Positions 18,418-28,409 are shown, counted from the stretch's first letter. The stretch is DNA of 53,993 nt from CAYNTG01 sp964400105 (GCA_964400105.1 CAYNTG010000005.1:1-53993); one strand, 5' to 3'. Notes: generated by a model not told the origin, from the letters alone. Program-made: numbers and translations.

Positions 18418-21384
18418 TTATTGTTCGTATATTGCTTTCAGTTTTTCCATCGCAGATGGGTTGTTGTTTTCTATCGTTTTTGATAATGTTTTTTTTATTC
18501 TATCGAAACCGGCTCTATCGCCGGATTTGCGCATAAGTTTCAAAAGCGCGAGGCCGACATCGATCTCTCCCTCCCAATCGCCCGATTCGCGTGCGGTTTT
18601 GTATGCCTTGCGGGCACGCTTTATAGCGGAGGTAATATTGCCAGCTTCGGCGCTGTCGAGCGCGATCCCAAGCTCTGCATCGACGATTCTCTGGGGGTCG
18701 TCGATCTCACGCGCGAGTTTCAAAGCCCTACGGTGATAGGATCGCGCCGATTTGATATCACGCATCTCCCTCGAAGCGTCGCCGAGATTGGATAGGCAAA
18801 GCGCGACGCCCCTTCGGTCGCCGATCCGTTCGAGGATTTCGAGTGCGGTTTTATAACGCTCGAGCTCGCGTTTCTTTTCGCCCTTCGCCCGATAAAGCTG
18901 CGCGAGGTTGATCGCATTTATCGCTTCGCCTCGAAGGTTGTGCAAGGCGGCGTCGATCCTTCCAGACCGTTCGAGATATTCTTCCGCCTTATCGAGATTA
19001 CCGAGTTGTGACTCCAGCCAGCCCAAATTTCCGAGGAGGTTTGCCGCTCCGGGTGAATCAGCGGATTCGCCGGAGAGTTCCAGCCCGTTCATATATATCT
19101 CTTTTGCCTTATCGAGCTTGCCGAGGTCGGAAAGCAGCGTGCCGTAGTTTGTCATCGCCTGAAGCATCCGTTCGCGTTCCGTATCGAGTGGTTTTAGAGT
19201 CGAGAGGAGCCTTTCGTAAAGCTCCATCGCCTTGTCGAAACGCCCGAGTTCGTGGTTTGCGAGTGCGATCCGATTTATCGAATCCGTCTCGAGGGCTTTT
19301 TTGCCCAGCTCTTTAGCTATCTCTCTCGCCCGCGAATTAAGCTCGATAACCTTTTCGAGATAGCCGGAATACCAATACAGCTTTCCCGCCGATTCGATAG
19401 CATGGAAAAGCTCGATTCCCAGACCCCATTCGACCGCCTCGTCGTCGGAAACACCAAGCGCAAGATTATAATAGTGCAAAGCCTCACTGTTTGCGAACCG
19501 CTTCTCCTGTTTTATCCCCGCACGAAGCTCATATATGAAGGCCTTATTCCGAACTTCGGCGATCCGATAGTGACGCGCCAACGATTCGTAAAACCGCTCG
19601 TTGTCTTCGCCGAATATCGATTCGATCTTCGACGAAGCGTCGATATGTATCTTCCTGCGGGCGGTTATAAAAAGCGATTCGTATGCCGCTGTCGCTAACG
19701 CCCTCGACGCAAACCGCAACACCTCGCCTGTCCTCGTGAAAATGCCCTCGGAGATAAGCTGCTCGACACCTTTTTCCGCGAGTTCGTCGCCGAGAATCTC
19801 ATGGATCAGAATCGGAGGGAATTCCACACCGAGGACGGAAGCGACGCGCACAACCTCGCGGGCATCCGGCGGAAGATTGTCGATTCGCGCCGTCAATATT
19901 CCCTCTATACCGGCCGGAAGTGCATCGATGATATGCCCATCGATATCGACGACGCCTCGCTTTTTAAAGAGCTTTCCCATGCCTCGAAGGAGTCTCGCCA
20001 GCTCGACGATGTGCCCCGAATTTCCGTTTGTTTCGGCAAATATCTTTTCGGTGAGTTTTGACGCGATACGCCGGATATCGAGTGTTTGCCGGAAGAGTGC
20101 CGCCGTCGAGCGGATATCGAGGTTATCGAGAACGATCTTATCGTCGCATATGTCTTCGATCCAGTGATTTATATTTCTTGAAGCTATCACTATCGAGGTT
20201 GTGTCCTGGGATGCCATATGCTTAATCAGTCGGACGGAGGATGGATCGATATTTTCCGCGCCATCTATCAGGAGCAGCGCTCGATTACCTCGAAACCGGG
20301 AGTCCAAAAGATCGACGATAATTTCGTCGAGGAGCTTGCGTTTGTCGATTGGGGAGAGGTATTTCGTCCGGTCGGTGGGAGCGATCTGAATTCCGAGGAT
20401 ACCTGAAAGCAGCGGGAATAGCCCCAATTTCGATGGGATCAAACGTCGAAATTCGTCATCGGGGAATTCGCCGAGGATATCGATGATGAGTGGTTGGATC
20501 GGGCCGAACGGGATATTTTCCCCCCACGGAGTGCCCTCGATAAAAAGCACGGGGATATCCCTCTTTTCCGCCGAATTGCGAAGATGCGACATCAGCGTCG
20601 TTTTGCCTGAACCGGCCTCACCGATTAATGCGGCAGCGTCGCCTTTTATGAACGCTGTATCGCAGAGTTTTTCAAATTCCTTTTTTCTGCCGATGAGGGG
20701 TGGAATAGATCGAACCTTTTCGGCAAGCCTTCGTCCGAGAAGGACGCGAGCCTCGATACGCGAGGATTTGCCCTTCAGGGCAAGCTTTCTCGGTTCACCA
20801 AAACGAAATGCCTCGAAATTTCCCTCGAACGTCTCCGGTCCGACAAGTATCTCGCCGGGTTCCGCTGCGTTTTGAAGTCGTGATGCGGTGTTGACGGCGT
20901 CGCCGATGACGGTATATTCGCGGTGTTCGTCGTTTCCAACGATCCCCGCGACGACCATTCCGGTATTCACTCCGATTGAGACCTGCATCTCTCCGAATTC
21001 CGCGACACGGTCCATGATCTCCAATGTGGCGGCCAAAGCCCTCTCCGCGTCGTCTTCGTGCACAACCGGCGCACCGAACAGGATAATCGCGGCGTCCCCC
21101 ATGAACTTATCTATTGTTCCGCCATATAGCGAGACCGGTTCGAGAATCGCGGAGAATAGCTCGTTCAGAAAGATAATAACGCTTTCGGCATCCTTGCCCT
21201 CACAAAGAGGGGTGAAACCGGCAATATCGACGAAAACTACCGTAACCGTCCGGCGCTCGCCAACGCGGTCGAGACTATCGGGGTTTCGTGCGATTCGTTC
21301 GAATACCTGATTTGGAATAAACGACCGCACCGCGCGCGCGACTCGCGGATTATTCAAACTTGCGGTTTCTTCTTCAGGTTTCAT
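18418..21384 (-). CDS. Class III adenylate/guanylate cyclase - AAA ATPase - TPR fusion
   Basis: The 988-residue protein combines three parts. A cyclase domain (about 45-215) keeps both metal Asp (D53 in FVDIAGFT, D97 in DKFMGD), and D162, N165 and R169 in GDAVNTASR, so it looks active; K93 and D162 favour ATP. An AAA/STAND-type ATPase (about 230-480) has Walker A GEAGSGKTT (255-263) and Walker B LLLIDGAE. About ten TPR-like repeats fill residues 640-970. This layout is known from signalling proteins in which TPRs sense partners and control cyclase output. The nearest gene downstream encodes a secreted propeller protein. No good ribosome site is visible before the ATG, so the start is less certain. 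Confidence 0.9.
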   Translation of the reverse strand: MKPEEETASLNNPRVARAVRSFIPNQVFERIARNPDSLDRVGERRTVTVVFVDIAGFTPLCEGKDAESVIIFLNELFSAILEPVSLYGGTIDKFMGDAAIILFGAPVVHEDDAERALAATLEIMDRVAEFGEMQVSIGVNTGMVVAGIVGNDEHREYTVIGDAVNTASRLQNAAEPGEILVGPETFEGNFEAFRFGEPRKLALKGKSSRIEARVLLGRRLAEKVRSIPPLIGRKKEFEKLCDTAFIKGDAAALIGEAGSGKTTLMSHLRNSAEKRDIPVLFIEGTPWGENIPFGPIQPLIIDILGEFPDDEFRRLIPSKLGLFPLLSGILGIQIAPTDRTKYLSPIDKRKLLDEIIVDLLDSRFRGNRALLLIDGAENIDPSSVRLIKHMASQDTTSIVIASRNINHWIEDICDDKIVLDNLDIRSTAALFRQTLDIRRIASKLTEKIFAETNGNSGHIVELARLLRGMGKLFKKRGVVDIDGHIIDALPAGIEGILTARIDNLPPDAREVVRVASVLGVEFPPILIHEILGDELAEKGVEQLISEGIFTRTGEVLRFASRALATAAYESLFITARRKIHIDASSKIESIFGEDNERFYESLARHYRIAEVRNKAFIYELRAGIKQEKRFANSEALHYYNLALGVSDDEAVEWGLGIELFHAIESAGKLYWYSGYLEKVIELNSRAREIAKELGKKALETDSINRIALANHELGRFDKAMELYERLLSTLKPLDTERERMLQAMTNYGTLLSDLGKLDKAKEIYMNGLELSGESADSPGAANLLGNLGWLESQLGNLDKAEEYLERSGRIDAALHNLRGEAINAINLAQLYRAKGEKKRELERYKTALEILERIGDRRGVALCLSNLGDASREMRDIKSARSYHRRALKLAREIDDPQRIVDAELGIALDSAEAGNITSAIKRARKAYKTARESGDWEGEIDVGLALLKLMRKSGDRAGFDRIKKTLSKTIENNNPSAMEKLKAIYEQ

Positions 21385-21413
21385 TTAGGGCATAAGAAGG
21401 TTATATAACAAGA

Positions 21414-21800
21414 TCATTTGAAGGCATCATCGATGAGATTTCTGGGCTGACCGTCGTTCATAATTACCCATACATCGAGCGTTTTGTCGTTATCGACGTT
21501 ACCCTCGGCACGCATCGAGAAGTAGGTGGACGTTACCTCTGTCATCTTCATTTTGTAATACGTCCCACGTTCCGGCACATCGAGGCTGTCGAGAATCCAT
21601 GTGAACTTGCCAAACCTGTTGTGATGTGAATTTTGTTTCAACTGGGCGTTACGGAGCATCTCCCTTGCCTCTTGTTGCCTAAGCCGAATGCTGTCCGTAT
21701 TCGTATTCTCGAATTCCGGCCCGCTAATCATAGGCATAGCATAAGTATAGATGAGATAAACGGCTCCTGCGATAAGCAGGATTAAAAAAACTGTTTTCAT
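21414..21800 (-). CDS. Small membrane-anchored protein of unknown function
   Basis: The 128-residue protein has one N-terminal membrane helix (about 4-24), a charged coiled region and a small globular C-terminus with TYYKMKMTEV and DVWVIMNDG. The layout, helix then acidic helix then beta-rich head ending in a polar loop, recalls pseudopilins, but the G-F-E prepilin peptidase site is absent, so I do not call it one. AGGAGG lies 6 bases before the ATG. It stands 29 bp upstream of the cyclase gene on the same strand and may be co-transcribed with it. Confidence 0.7.
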   Translation of the reverse strand: MKTVFLILLIAGAVYLIYTYAMPMISGPEFENTNTDSIRLRQQEAREMLRNAQLKQNSHHNRFGKFTWILDSLDVPERGTYYKMKMTEVTSTYFSMRAEGNVDNDKTLDVWVIMNDGQPRNLIDDAFK

Positions 21801-22035
21801 TTTATCCTCCTACCCTAAAATAAAGGATTTAACCTATAAAAAGCAAGTTTATTCTCGATTTTATCTGTTTTAATTAGAAATATCGTCTAAACTACATTGA
21901 CTAAGGACTTCTACGTTTTTGTCCAACGTCATTGGAGGTTTTGGTTAATAACAAGAGATTGCTGATTTTTGTCTTGCAAAAGAGTATGGGCGGATTTCAA
22001 ACACGTCCCTACTACAAAGAAATTTAAACTAAAAG

Positions 22036-22064
22036 TTGAAATTGTGACTCGCGGTCATTATATT
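22036..22064 (+). promoter_or_regulatory. Sigma70-type promoter of the efflux regulator
   Basis: TTGAAA (22036-22041) and TATATT (22059-22064) are 17 bases apart, close to the sigma70 consensus. The start of transcription would be near 22071, giving a leader of about 35 bases to the TTG start at 22106. It probably drives tetR and perhaps the whole efflux operon. Confidence 0.7.
22045..22057. promoter_or_regulatory. Candidate TetR operator within the promoter spacer
   Basis: The inverted repeat TGAC-TCGCG-GTCA fills the space between the -35 and -10 boxes of the promoter. This is where an autorepressing TetR protein would be expected to bind. The half-sites are short (4 bp), so the call rests mainly on position. 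Confidence 0.45.
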
Positions 22065-22105
22065 AATCTCGGTATAAAACAAAAATTGCACAAAGGGGGT
22101 TCGTA

Positions 22106-22711
22106 TTGCGCCAAAGGGATAAAGATAAGGTAAGAAACAAGGTGCTTTTCCTGGATTCCGCAAAGGAATTGTTCACAGAAAAGGGATATTATAATACGAC
22201 GATGGAGGAGATTGCCGATCGCGCCGGTTTCTCAAAGGCAACTATCTATAATTATTTCGATGGCAAGGAGCACCTTTTAACGGAGCTGATATCCACGGTT
22301 TTTGCTGAGATTCAATCTTTGATAGATGAGATGTTTGCCAAAGAGAACGATTTTAGGAAAGGTGTCGAGGCATACGTCGAGATATCGATAGATTACATTG
22401 AAAATAATCGTAAATTTTATCTTGTGATGATGTCCGAGAGTTTCAGGCAAAAATCACTGGTTGACGAGGTTATACATAAAAAAGTCTTTGCGGGGATCGA
22501 AGTTTTACGAAAAAGGGTTACGGATTTTTGTAATAAGCACGAGAACGAGATTAATCCAAATATTCCACCAAAAGAGATCGCACACATGCTGATGGCGCTC
22601 GTTACCGGATATGTCGGCGATTGGATGTTTAGCCGTGGTCGGGGCGATCTTCGCAATAAGAAAAAAATCGTTATAGAACAGTTTTTTAATGGTGCATTGG
22701 CGAAAACATAA
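22106..22711 (+). CDS. TetR/AcrR-family transcriptional regulator of the efflux operon
   Basis: The 201-residue protein has the TetR N-terminal HTH: AKELFTEKGYYNTTMEEIA followed by FSKATIYNYFDGKEHLL. The rest is an all-helical ligand-binding domain of the AcrR type, DUF-like, containing a basic C-terminus. It starts with TTG at 22106, supported by AAAGGGGG (22092-22099). The tolC-hlyD-RND genes follow 56 bp later on the same strand, so it probably represses itself and the pump until a substrate is bound. The inducer is unknown. Confidence 0.9.
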   Translation: MRQRDKDKVRNKVLFLDSAKELFTEKGYYNTTMEEIADRAGFSKATIYNYFDGKEHLLTELISTVFAEIQSLIDEMFAKENDFRKGVEAYVEISIDYIENNRKFYLVMMSESFRQKSLVDEVIHKKVFAGIEVLRKRVTDFCNKHENEINPNIPPKEIAHMLMALVTGYVGDWMFSRGRGDLRNKKKIVIEQFFNGALAKT

Positions 22712-22767
22712 CTCAATATTTATATTATTGTTCATCTGGATAAAATAATTTCGATAAAGGAATATTT

Positions 22768-24063
22768 ATGAGACTTCTAATCAGACTATCGCTTATCCTT
22801 GCGATGGTCTTCAGCGCCGGAGCGCTTACGCTCGACGAGGCTATTTCACGCGGCCTCGAAGCAAATTCGCAGGTCATTACCGCGAATTATCAGAGCGATG
22901 CCGCAAGAGAGGACTCGAGAATCGCGCTTACGAATTTCCTTCCGCGAGCTACCTTAAACGCCTCATATACGCGCCTCGACGAAACCCCAATTATGACCAT
23001 GCCTCCGGAGTTCGGCGGCATGAGTATCGAGATGGGAAAACTGGATAACTATAACGTTACGCTTGGAGTTCAGCAGCCTATCTTTATGGGGGGCAAGATA
23101 ATAAACGGCTATCGTGCCGCTCGCGACGGCGCAAAAATTGCACTGGAGAGCCTGCGCGATCAGCGTAATTCCACCGCAGTCGATATCGCGGAGGCTTATT
23201 TCGGTGTCGTCAAGGCCGGTGTGTTCTTAAGCTCTGTGGAGCAGGCACGCGAGCGAATGAACGGCCATCTGAAGGTCATCGAGGGCATGTTCGCGCAGGG
23301 CCTTATTGCAAGGAACGATCTTTTGAAGACGCGTGTCGCAAGCTCGGAGATCGACCTGATGATAATCCGGGCGCAAAATGCCGTGAATGCCACAAGGCTC
23401 GGACTGAATTTTCTACTCGATTTTCCAGCGGATACATCTCTAATTCTCGACCCGGATACGGTATCCGTCGAGGTTGTCCGGCCCGCTCTCGACGATGCCC
23501 TGGATTATGGCCTTCGATATCGCCCCGATGTTCGGATGCTCGAACTTGGCCTCGACGCCGCAAAGGCGGGTCGGCTTATCTCGTGGGGCGCGTTTTCTCC
23601 GAATGTGGTCGGTGTCTTTAACTGGTCGTATAAGCGGCCTAATCAAGCGCTCGAAGAGGAATTCTACGACTCGTGGAATGTCACGGTTGCCGCGAGCTGG
23701 CCGATTCTATCGTTCGGCGAACGAATATTCGGGGTTCGCAAGGCGAACATGCAGAAGCGCGAGGTGGAAGAAACGCTCGACATGGTTCGTCGCGCCGCCG
23801 AGATGGAGATTCGCAACTTATATAACAAATTGGAAGAGAATACACAAGCGCTCGACGTTTCCCGAATCAAGCTCGAGCAGACAAAAGAGGGCTACCGCGT
23901 CGCGGAGGCCGAATTCAGCACCGGAATGGCCGCGAACACCGACGTTCTCGACGCAAACAGCTCGCTTATTCAGGCTCAGGCGGAATATATCTCGGCGATA
24001 TCCGACATCAAACTCGCTGTCGTTCAATACGAAGCAGCAATAGGCTCGTTTTTAAAGGAGTAG
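22768..24063 (+). CDS. TolC-family outer membrane efflux protein
   Basis: The 431-residue protein has a signal peptide (about 1-19, ending FSAGA) and the two OEP repeats: LTLDEAISRGLEANSQV near the N-terminus and long amphipathic helices, for example residues 130-210 and 345-415 where NTDVLDANSSLIQAQAEY is typical. It should trimerise into a channel across the outer membrane and periplasm. AAAGGA precedes the ATG. The adaptor gene begins 3 bp after its stop, and with the RND pump they form a complete tripartite exporter. Confidence 0.92.
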   Translation: MRLLIRLSLILAMVFSAGALTLDEAISRGLEANSQVITANYQSDAAREDSRIALTNFLPRATLNASYTRLDETPIMTMPPEFGGMSIEMGKLDNYNVTLGVQQPIFMGGKIINGYRAARDGAKIALESLRDQRNSTAVDIAEAYFGVVKAGVFLSSVEQARERMNGHLKVIEGMFAQGLIARNDLLKTRVASSEIDLMIIRAQNAVNATRLGLNFLLDFPADTSLILDPDTVSVEVVRPALDDALDYGLRYRPDVRMLELGLDAAKAGRLISWGAFSPNVVGVFNWSYKRPNQALEEEFYDSWNVTVAASWPILSFGERIFGVRKANMQKREVEETLDMVRRAAEMEIRNLYNKLEENTQALDVSRIKLEQTKEGYRVAEAEFSTGMAANTDVLDANSSLIQAQAEYISAISDIKLAVVQYEAAIGSFLKE

Positions 24064-24066
24064 AAT

Positions 24067-25089
24067 ATGACAAGGTATAAAGTAACATTCGCGATAATAC
24101 TGACATTGTTTATCGCATCGCTCGCCGGTTGTGGAAAGGGCGGTGACTCGAAGAGCTTCGACAAGGAGAAGATTTCCGTCAAAACACAGGTCGTCGAAAC
24201 GGTCGATCTGGAAGAGACGGTAAATTTCTCCGGTCGTCTCGAGGGACACAAGGATATCATGGTATTTCCTCAAATCCCCGGCACAATAGAGAAAATTTAC
24301 GTCGATGTCGGCGATAAGGTTAAATTCGACAAATTGCTCGTTCGGATGAGCGGTGAAACGCTCGACCAAACCAAAGCGCAATACGATGCCGCAAAAGGAA
24401 CCTATTCGCGGACGAAGGCGCTATACGAGGACAGCCTCATCGCGCCGCAGAGCTACGATCAGACAAGGGCGGGCTACATCGCGGCGAAAGCCGGATATAA
24501 GCAGGTTCTGGACAATACCGAACTGCGTGCGCCATTTTCGGGCACCATCGTCGGGAAATATTTTAATGAGCACGATGTGTTTTCGCCGGGTATGCGCGGG
24601 ATCCTTCGGTTGGCAAAGATAGATAGGCTCAAGCTGCCCGTCGAGATAGCCGCCAAGGACTTTTCGAAACTCGAGCAGGGAATGCATGCGCGCATCACCT
24701 CCGAGGTCTATCCCGACACGGTTTTTCTGGGAGCGCTCGACAACATATCCCCCGGCGCCGATCCATATACCGGTCTTTTCAGCGGAGAAATCGTTCTCGA
24801 AAACAAGGGCGGCAAACTTCCCGTGGGCGTCTTCGTTAATGTCGATGTCATAACCGTTATCCACGAAGATGCGATGGTTGTTCCGCGTTCGGCGGTAATC
24901 AGCGATAGCGTGGTTTTCGTTTATCGTTCCGGAAAGGTTGAACGTAGAATTATCCAGTCAGGCCTGATTACCAGCGAAATCGTGGAAATCCTCGATGGCC
25001 TCGAATCCTCGGATATCGTGGTTACGAAGGGCGCGGTCGGGCTTAAAGAGGGTCTCGAAGTTTATGTTGTTCAGGAGGTTAAAGAGTGA
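24067..25089 (+). CDS. Periplasmic adaptor (HlyD/MFP family) lipoprotein of an RND exporter
   Basis: The 340-residue protein has a lipoprotein signal with the lipobox LAGC (Cys at about 21). Order: barrel-sandwich hybrid half (VFPQIPGTIEKIYVDVGDKV), helical hairpin (about 85-140), second half (NTELRAPFSGTIVGKY), beta-barrel and membrane-proximal domain. It bridges the inner-membrane RND pump and TolC. The AAGGAG ribosome site lies across the tolC stop. Its stop overlaps the GTG of the pump gene (GTGA). Confidence 0.92.
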   Translation: MTRYKVTFAIILTLFIASLAGCGKGGDSKSFDKEKISVKTQVVETVDLEETVNFSGRLEGHKDIMVFPQIPGTIEKIYVDVGDKVKFDKLLVRMSGETLDQTKAQYDAAKGTYSRTKALYEDSLIAPQSYDQTRAGYIAAKAGYKQVLDNTELRAPFSGTIVGKYFNEHDVFSPGMRGILRLAKIDRLKLPVEIAAKDFSKLEQGMHARITSEVYPDTVFLGALDNISPGADPYTGLFSGEIVLENKGGKLPVGVFVNVDVITVIHEDAMVVPRSAVISDSVVFVYRSGKVERRIIQSGLITSEIVEILDGLESSDIVVTKGAVGLKEGLEVYVVQEVKE

Positions 25090-28000
25090 CAATACCTGAA
25101 TTTTCAGTAAAACGCCGCGTCAGCATAGCCATGTTCGCCCTTATCCTTGTGGTAATGGGTATCTGGTCGGTATGGTCGCTCGGATTAGACCTTTTCCCAG
25201 ATATCCAGTTCCCGATGGTCATGGTGACCACTGTTTACAGCGGAGCTGCGAGTGAAGAGGTCGAGAAAAGCGTCACAGAGCCACTCGAGGGCTACGTCGG
25301 AACGGTTAGTAATCTTAAAAAGGTCCATTCGATCTCACGTGAAAACCTATCGTTACTTACACTCGAATTCGAGTGGGGCACCAATGTAGATTTCGCGGCA
25401 CAGGATGTCCGCGCATCTCTCGACGAAGCGATAGATTTCCTTCCTGAGAATGTTCGACGCCCTTATGTTTCGAAATTCGATATCGGCCAGATGCCGGTTC
25501 TTAGCATTCCTGTCACCGGAATGGACGATACGAAAGCGCTTCGCAAACTCGTCGAGGATGAGGTCGCGTCACCCCTGAAACGCCTCGAGGGTGTGGCGAG
25601 TATCTTCATTTATGGTGGGGACGAGCGCGAGGTTCATGTCTTCCTCGACGGGCTTAAGATGCGCGAACTCGGTATATCGGGAACCAATATCGTCACTGCC
25701 CTTTCTGTTCAAAACATCAATATGCCGGCTGGAATAATCGAGGTAGGCGAAGAGGAATTCTTGCTCAGGACTATCGGGGAATTCAATAATGTTGAAGAGG
25801 TTGGGGAAATTGTTGTTGGAGCAACAAAATTCGGCCAACCGATTCATCTTAGCGAAATCGCAGATGTCGAAGATGGAATAAAGGAAACTAATTCTTACAT
25901 CCATGCGAATCGCCAACCGGGCGTTGTGATGATGGTCTTCAAACAATCGAAATCTAACAGCGTCGCTGTTGGCAACCGGGTCAAAAAGGCACTCGAAGAG
26001 ATTTGGAAGGATATGCCGGAAAATATCGAATATAAATTCGGTCTCGACATGGCAGATTCCATCACCAGAGTCGGCAGTGCTACGGGGATGAACGCTATAA
26101 TCGGCGGTCTTCTCGCAATCCTTATGATCTGGCTTTTCCTCCGAAATTGGCGTCCGACTTTCGCAATCGCAATTGCGATCCCGCTCTCGGTTATCGCAAC
26201 ATTTATCCCACTCAAGTTAGCTGGATATACGCTTAACATCATGACCCTTGGGGGTATAGCTCTCGGGGTGGGCATGCTCGTCGATAACGCTGTCGTCGTT
26301 ATCGAAAACATATATCGGAATATGGAGCTTGGGAAAAATCGAAACGAAGCAGCAAGAATCGGTGCAAATCAAGTCGCCATGGCGATCACAGCGAGCACGA
26401 TAACGACTATCGCGGTCTTCCTTCCGATGGTCTTCTCGTCCGGGCTTGCCGGACAGCTAACCAGAGGATTGGCGCTTACCGTTTCCTTTGCGCTTGTTTG
26501 CAGTCTTGTCGTTTCCTTATCGATTGTCCCTATGGTTGCGTCTTTGATTTTCAAAAAAGAAAGGTCAACCAAAAAATCAAAACCCGGATTCTTCGAAAAG
26601 ATACGACTCAAGTATCGGACTTCTCTGGCTTGGTCTCTCAAACATCGCGGTATAATGGCAATTATGCTTTTAGGGACACTCATTATCACGGGTATCGCGT
26701 TTACATTCGTTGGCACGGAATTTTTTCCAAAATCCGACGACGATATGATGATTATCAATATGAAATTGCCGGTTGGAACCCGTGTCGATGTTACTGATGA
26801 GAAAACTCAGCTTTTGGAGGACATCATTTTCGATATTCCGGAGATCGACCGCGTTATGACGATGGTCGGTTCTGAAGACAGGATGTCGTTTGGACCTGAA
26901 GGTTCGAACGAGTCGATGTTGATGATTCTTCTGAATGCAGATCGCAAACGGACGAATAGCGAAATCACCGAAGAAATCACCCAACGTTTCCCGGATTTCG
27001 ATGGCGTGGAAATGCAATTCAGCCAGATGAACATGATGAGTACGAGTGAAGGCGACATCGATATTAAAATATCCGGCGACGAAAACGATAGACTCAGACA
27101 ATATTCGCTGGATATTGTCGAGGTTGTTAAGGATATCCCCGGCTTCGCGGATGTTCGATCGAGTGTCGAACAGGGAAAGCCCGAGATCGAAATTCGGATA
27201 AATAAAGAAAAGGCTTCGAGACTCGGCGTTCCAACATATATTCTGGCAAACCAGATTCGGACTCTTACTCTGGGAGTAGTTTCCACAAGGCTTAGAGATA
27301 AAGCCGGCGAGGAGACCGATATTCGTGTTCGCTTGAGAGAAAAAGAGAGATTGAATATCGAAGATATCAAGAATATGCCTATCTCTACACCGATTGGATT
27401 CGTTCCTTTAAAAGAGGTTGCGGATTTCATCGAGGGAGTCGGACCGGTTCAAATCGAGCACGAAAGACAAACCAGGATGGTGCACGTTTATGGCAACCGC
27501 CGGGGACGCGATGTCGGTGGGTTAGTTAAGGATATCGAAAAAAAGATTGCTCCGATAGTGACAAATTTGGAACCGGGTTACAGCTATGAGGTTTCCGGCG
27601 AACAAGAGAGTATGCAGGACGCATTCGGCGATCTAGTAATAGCCTTGTTGCTTGCTATAATCCTCGTTTATGCTATAATGGCGGCGCTATTCGAGTCGCT
27701 CGTTCAGCCGTTCGTTATTATGATCACGCTCCCGCTGGCGGCGGTGGGCGTTATCTGGATATTCCTGCTTTCGGGATCGACACTATCCGTTGTCTCGTTC
27801 GTCGGGATAATCATCCTGGCCGGAATCGTGGTCAACAACGGAATTGTGCTCGTCGATCATACGAATCAACTTCGTCGATCGGGTCTTTGTGAAAACGACG
27901 CCCTGATCCAGGCGGGCTACGATAGAATTAGACCCGTGCTTATCACTGCACTAACGACGATTTTCGGTATGTTACCGATGGCGCTCTCCGGGGGCATCGC

Positions 28001-28214
28001 CGCCGAGTTGCGATCCCCGATGGCGTTGACGGTGATAGGCGGTCTTATTACTGCCACGATTCTTACGCTCTATTATGTCCCGATTTTCTTTTCGGTAGCA
28101 AACAAATTTTCATTGCTGGCGCAGAGGAGTTTTGTGGCCATAATCCATGGCAAAGAAGAAGCGAATGCAATTAATCTAAATGAAGATAGTTGCGAGTTAC
28201 CACCAGAAGGTTAA
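25086..28214 (+). CDS. RND-family efflux pump (AcrB/CzcA-like, HAE subgroup)
   Basis: The 1042-residue protein has 12 membrane helices in two halves with two large periplasmic loops, the length and layout of RND pumps. TM4 carries GVGMLVDNAVVVIEN, where AcrB has two Asp (DD); here only the first Asp is present. In TM10 the region GIVVNNGIVLVDH has Asn where AcrB has its Lys. Both changes are common in RND subgroups outside AcrB proper and argue against calling it acrB. The start is a GTG overlapping the adaptor stop. Substrate could be drugs, lipids or other small molecules; heavy-metal motifs are not evident. A terminator follows. Confidence 0.92.
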   Translation: MTIPEFSVKRRVSIAMFALILVVMGIWSVWSLGLDLFPDIQFPMVMVTTVYSGAASEEVEKSVTEPLEGYVGTVSNLKKVHSISRENLSLLTLEFEWGTNVDFAAQDVRASLDEAIDFLPENVRRPYVSKFDIGQMPVLSIPVTGMDDTKALRKLVEDEVASPLKRLEGVASIFIYGGDEREVHVFLDGLKMRELGISGTNIVTALSVQNINMPAGIIEVGEEEFLLRTIGEFNNVEEVGEIVVGATKFGQPIHLSEIADVEDGIKETNSYIHANRQPGVVMMVFKQSKSNSVAVGNRVKKALEEIWKDMPENIEYKFGLDMADSITRVGSATGMNAIIGGLLAILMIWLFLRNWRPTFAIAIAIPLSVIATFIPLKLAGYTLNIMTLGGIALGVGMLVDNAVVVIENIYRNMELGKNRNEAARIGANQVAMAITASTITTIAVFLPMVFSSGLAGQLTRGLALTVSFALVCSLVVSLSIVPMVASLIFKKERSTKKSKPGFFEKIRLKYRTSLAWSLKHRGIMAIMLLGTLIITGIAFTFVGTEFFPKSDDDMMIINMKLPVGTRVDVTDEKTQLLEDIIFDIPEIDRVMTMVGSEDRMSFGPEGSNESMLMILLNADRKRTNSEITEEITQRFPDFDGVEMQFSQMNMMSTSEGDIDIKISGDENDRLRQYSLDIVEVVKDIPGFADVRSSVEQGKPEIEIRINKEKASRLGVPTYILANQIRTLTLGVVSTRLRDKAGEETDIRVRLREKERLNIEDIKNMPISTPIGFVPLKEVADFIEGVGPVQIEHERQTRMVHVYGNRRGRDVGGLVKDIEKKIAPIVTNLEPGYSYEVSGEQESMQDAFGDLVIALLLAIILVYAIMAALFESLVQPFVIMITLPLAAVGVIWIFLLSGSTLSVVSFVGIIILAGIVVNNGIVLVDHTNQLRRSGLCENDALIQAGYDRIRPVLITALTTIFGMLPMALSGGIAAELRSPMALTVIGGLITATILTLYYVPIFFSVANKFSLLAQRSFVAIIHGKEEANAINLNEDSCELPPEG

Positions 28215-28235
28215 GCAGATCATTTCAAATAATGC

Positions 28236-28266
28236 AAAAAGGCCGGACTATAGTTCGGCCTTTTTT
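28236..28266 (+). terminator. Rho-independent terminator of the efflux operon
   Basis: GGCCGGAC (28241-28248), loop TATA, GTTCGGCC (28253-28260) then TTTTTT. The stem has one G-T pair and is lengthened by A5/T5 on its flanks. It lies 22 bp after the RND stop codon. Confidence 0.88.
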
Positions 28267-28409
28267 AAAAGCGCTCGAGTATTAGCTTCTCCAGTAAATC
28301 ATGTGGTATGATCGAGGCGGTTTATTTCGGGCAAAATCCGAACTTGCATTATGAAATCGAATCGTTAAAATTGAAAGATTGATATTTAACTTATAGAAAA
28401 TAAATTTCC

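Larger units (their letters stand above)
21801..22105. other. Divergent intergenic region
   Basis: No gene is seen. It holds the promoter and palindrome of the TetR gene (22036-22064), and at 21955-21970 a GAGATTGCTGATTTTT matching the end of the MITE-like elements at 43 and 43265. Only one end is recognisable here, so it is probably a remnant or solo end. Confidence 0.55.

Noticed and set aside
21414..21800. Type II/IV pseudopilin
   Set aside because: The helix-head layout is similar but the prepilin peptidase cleavage site and Glu5 are missing.
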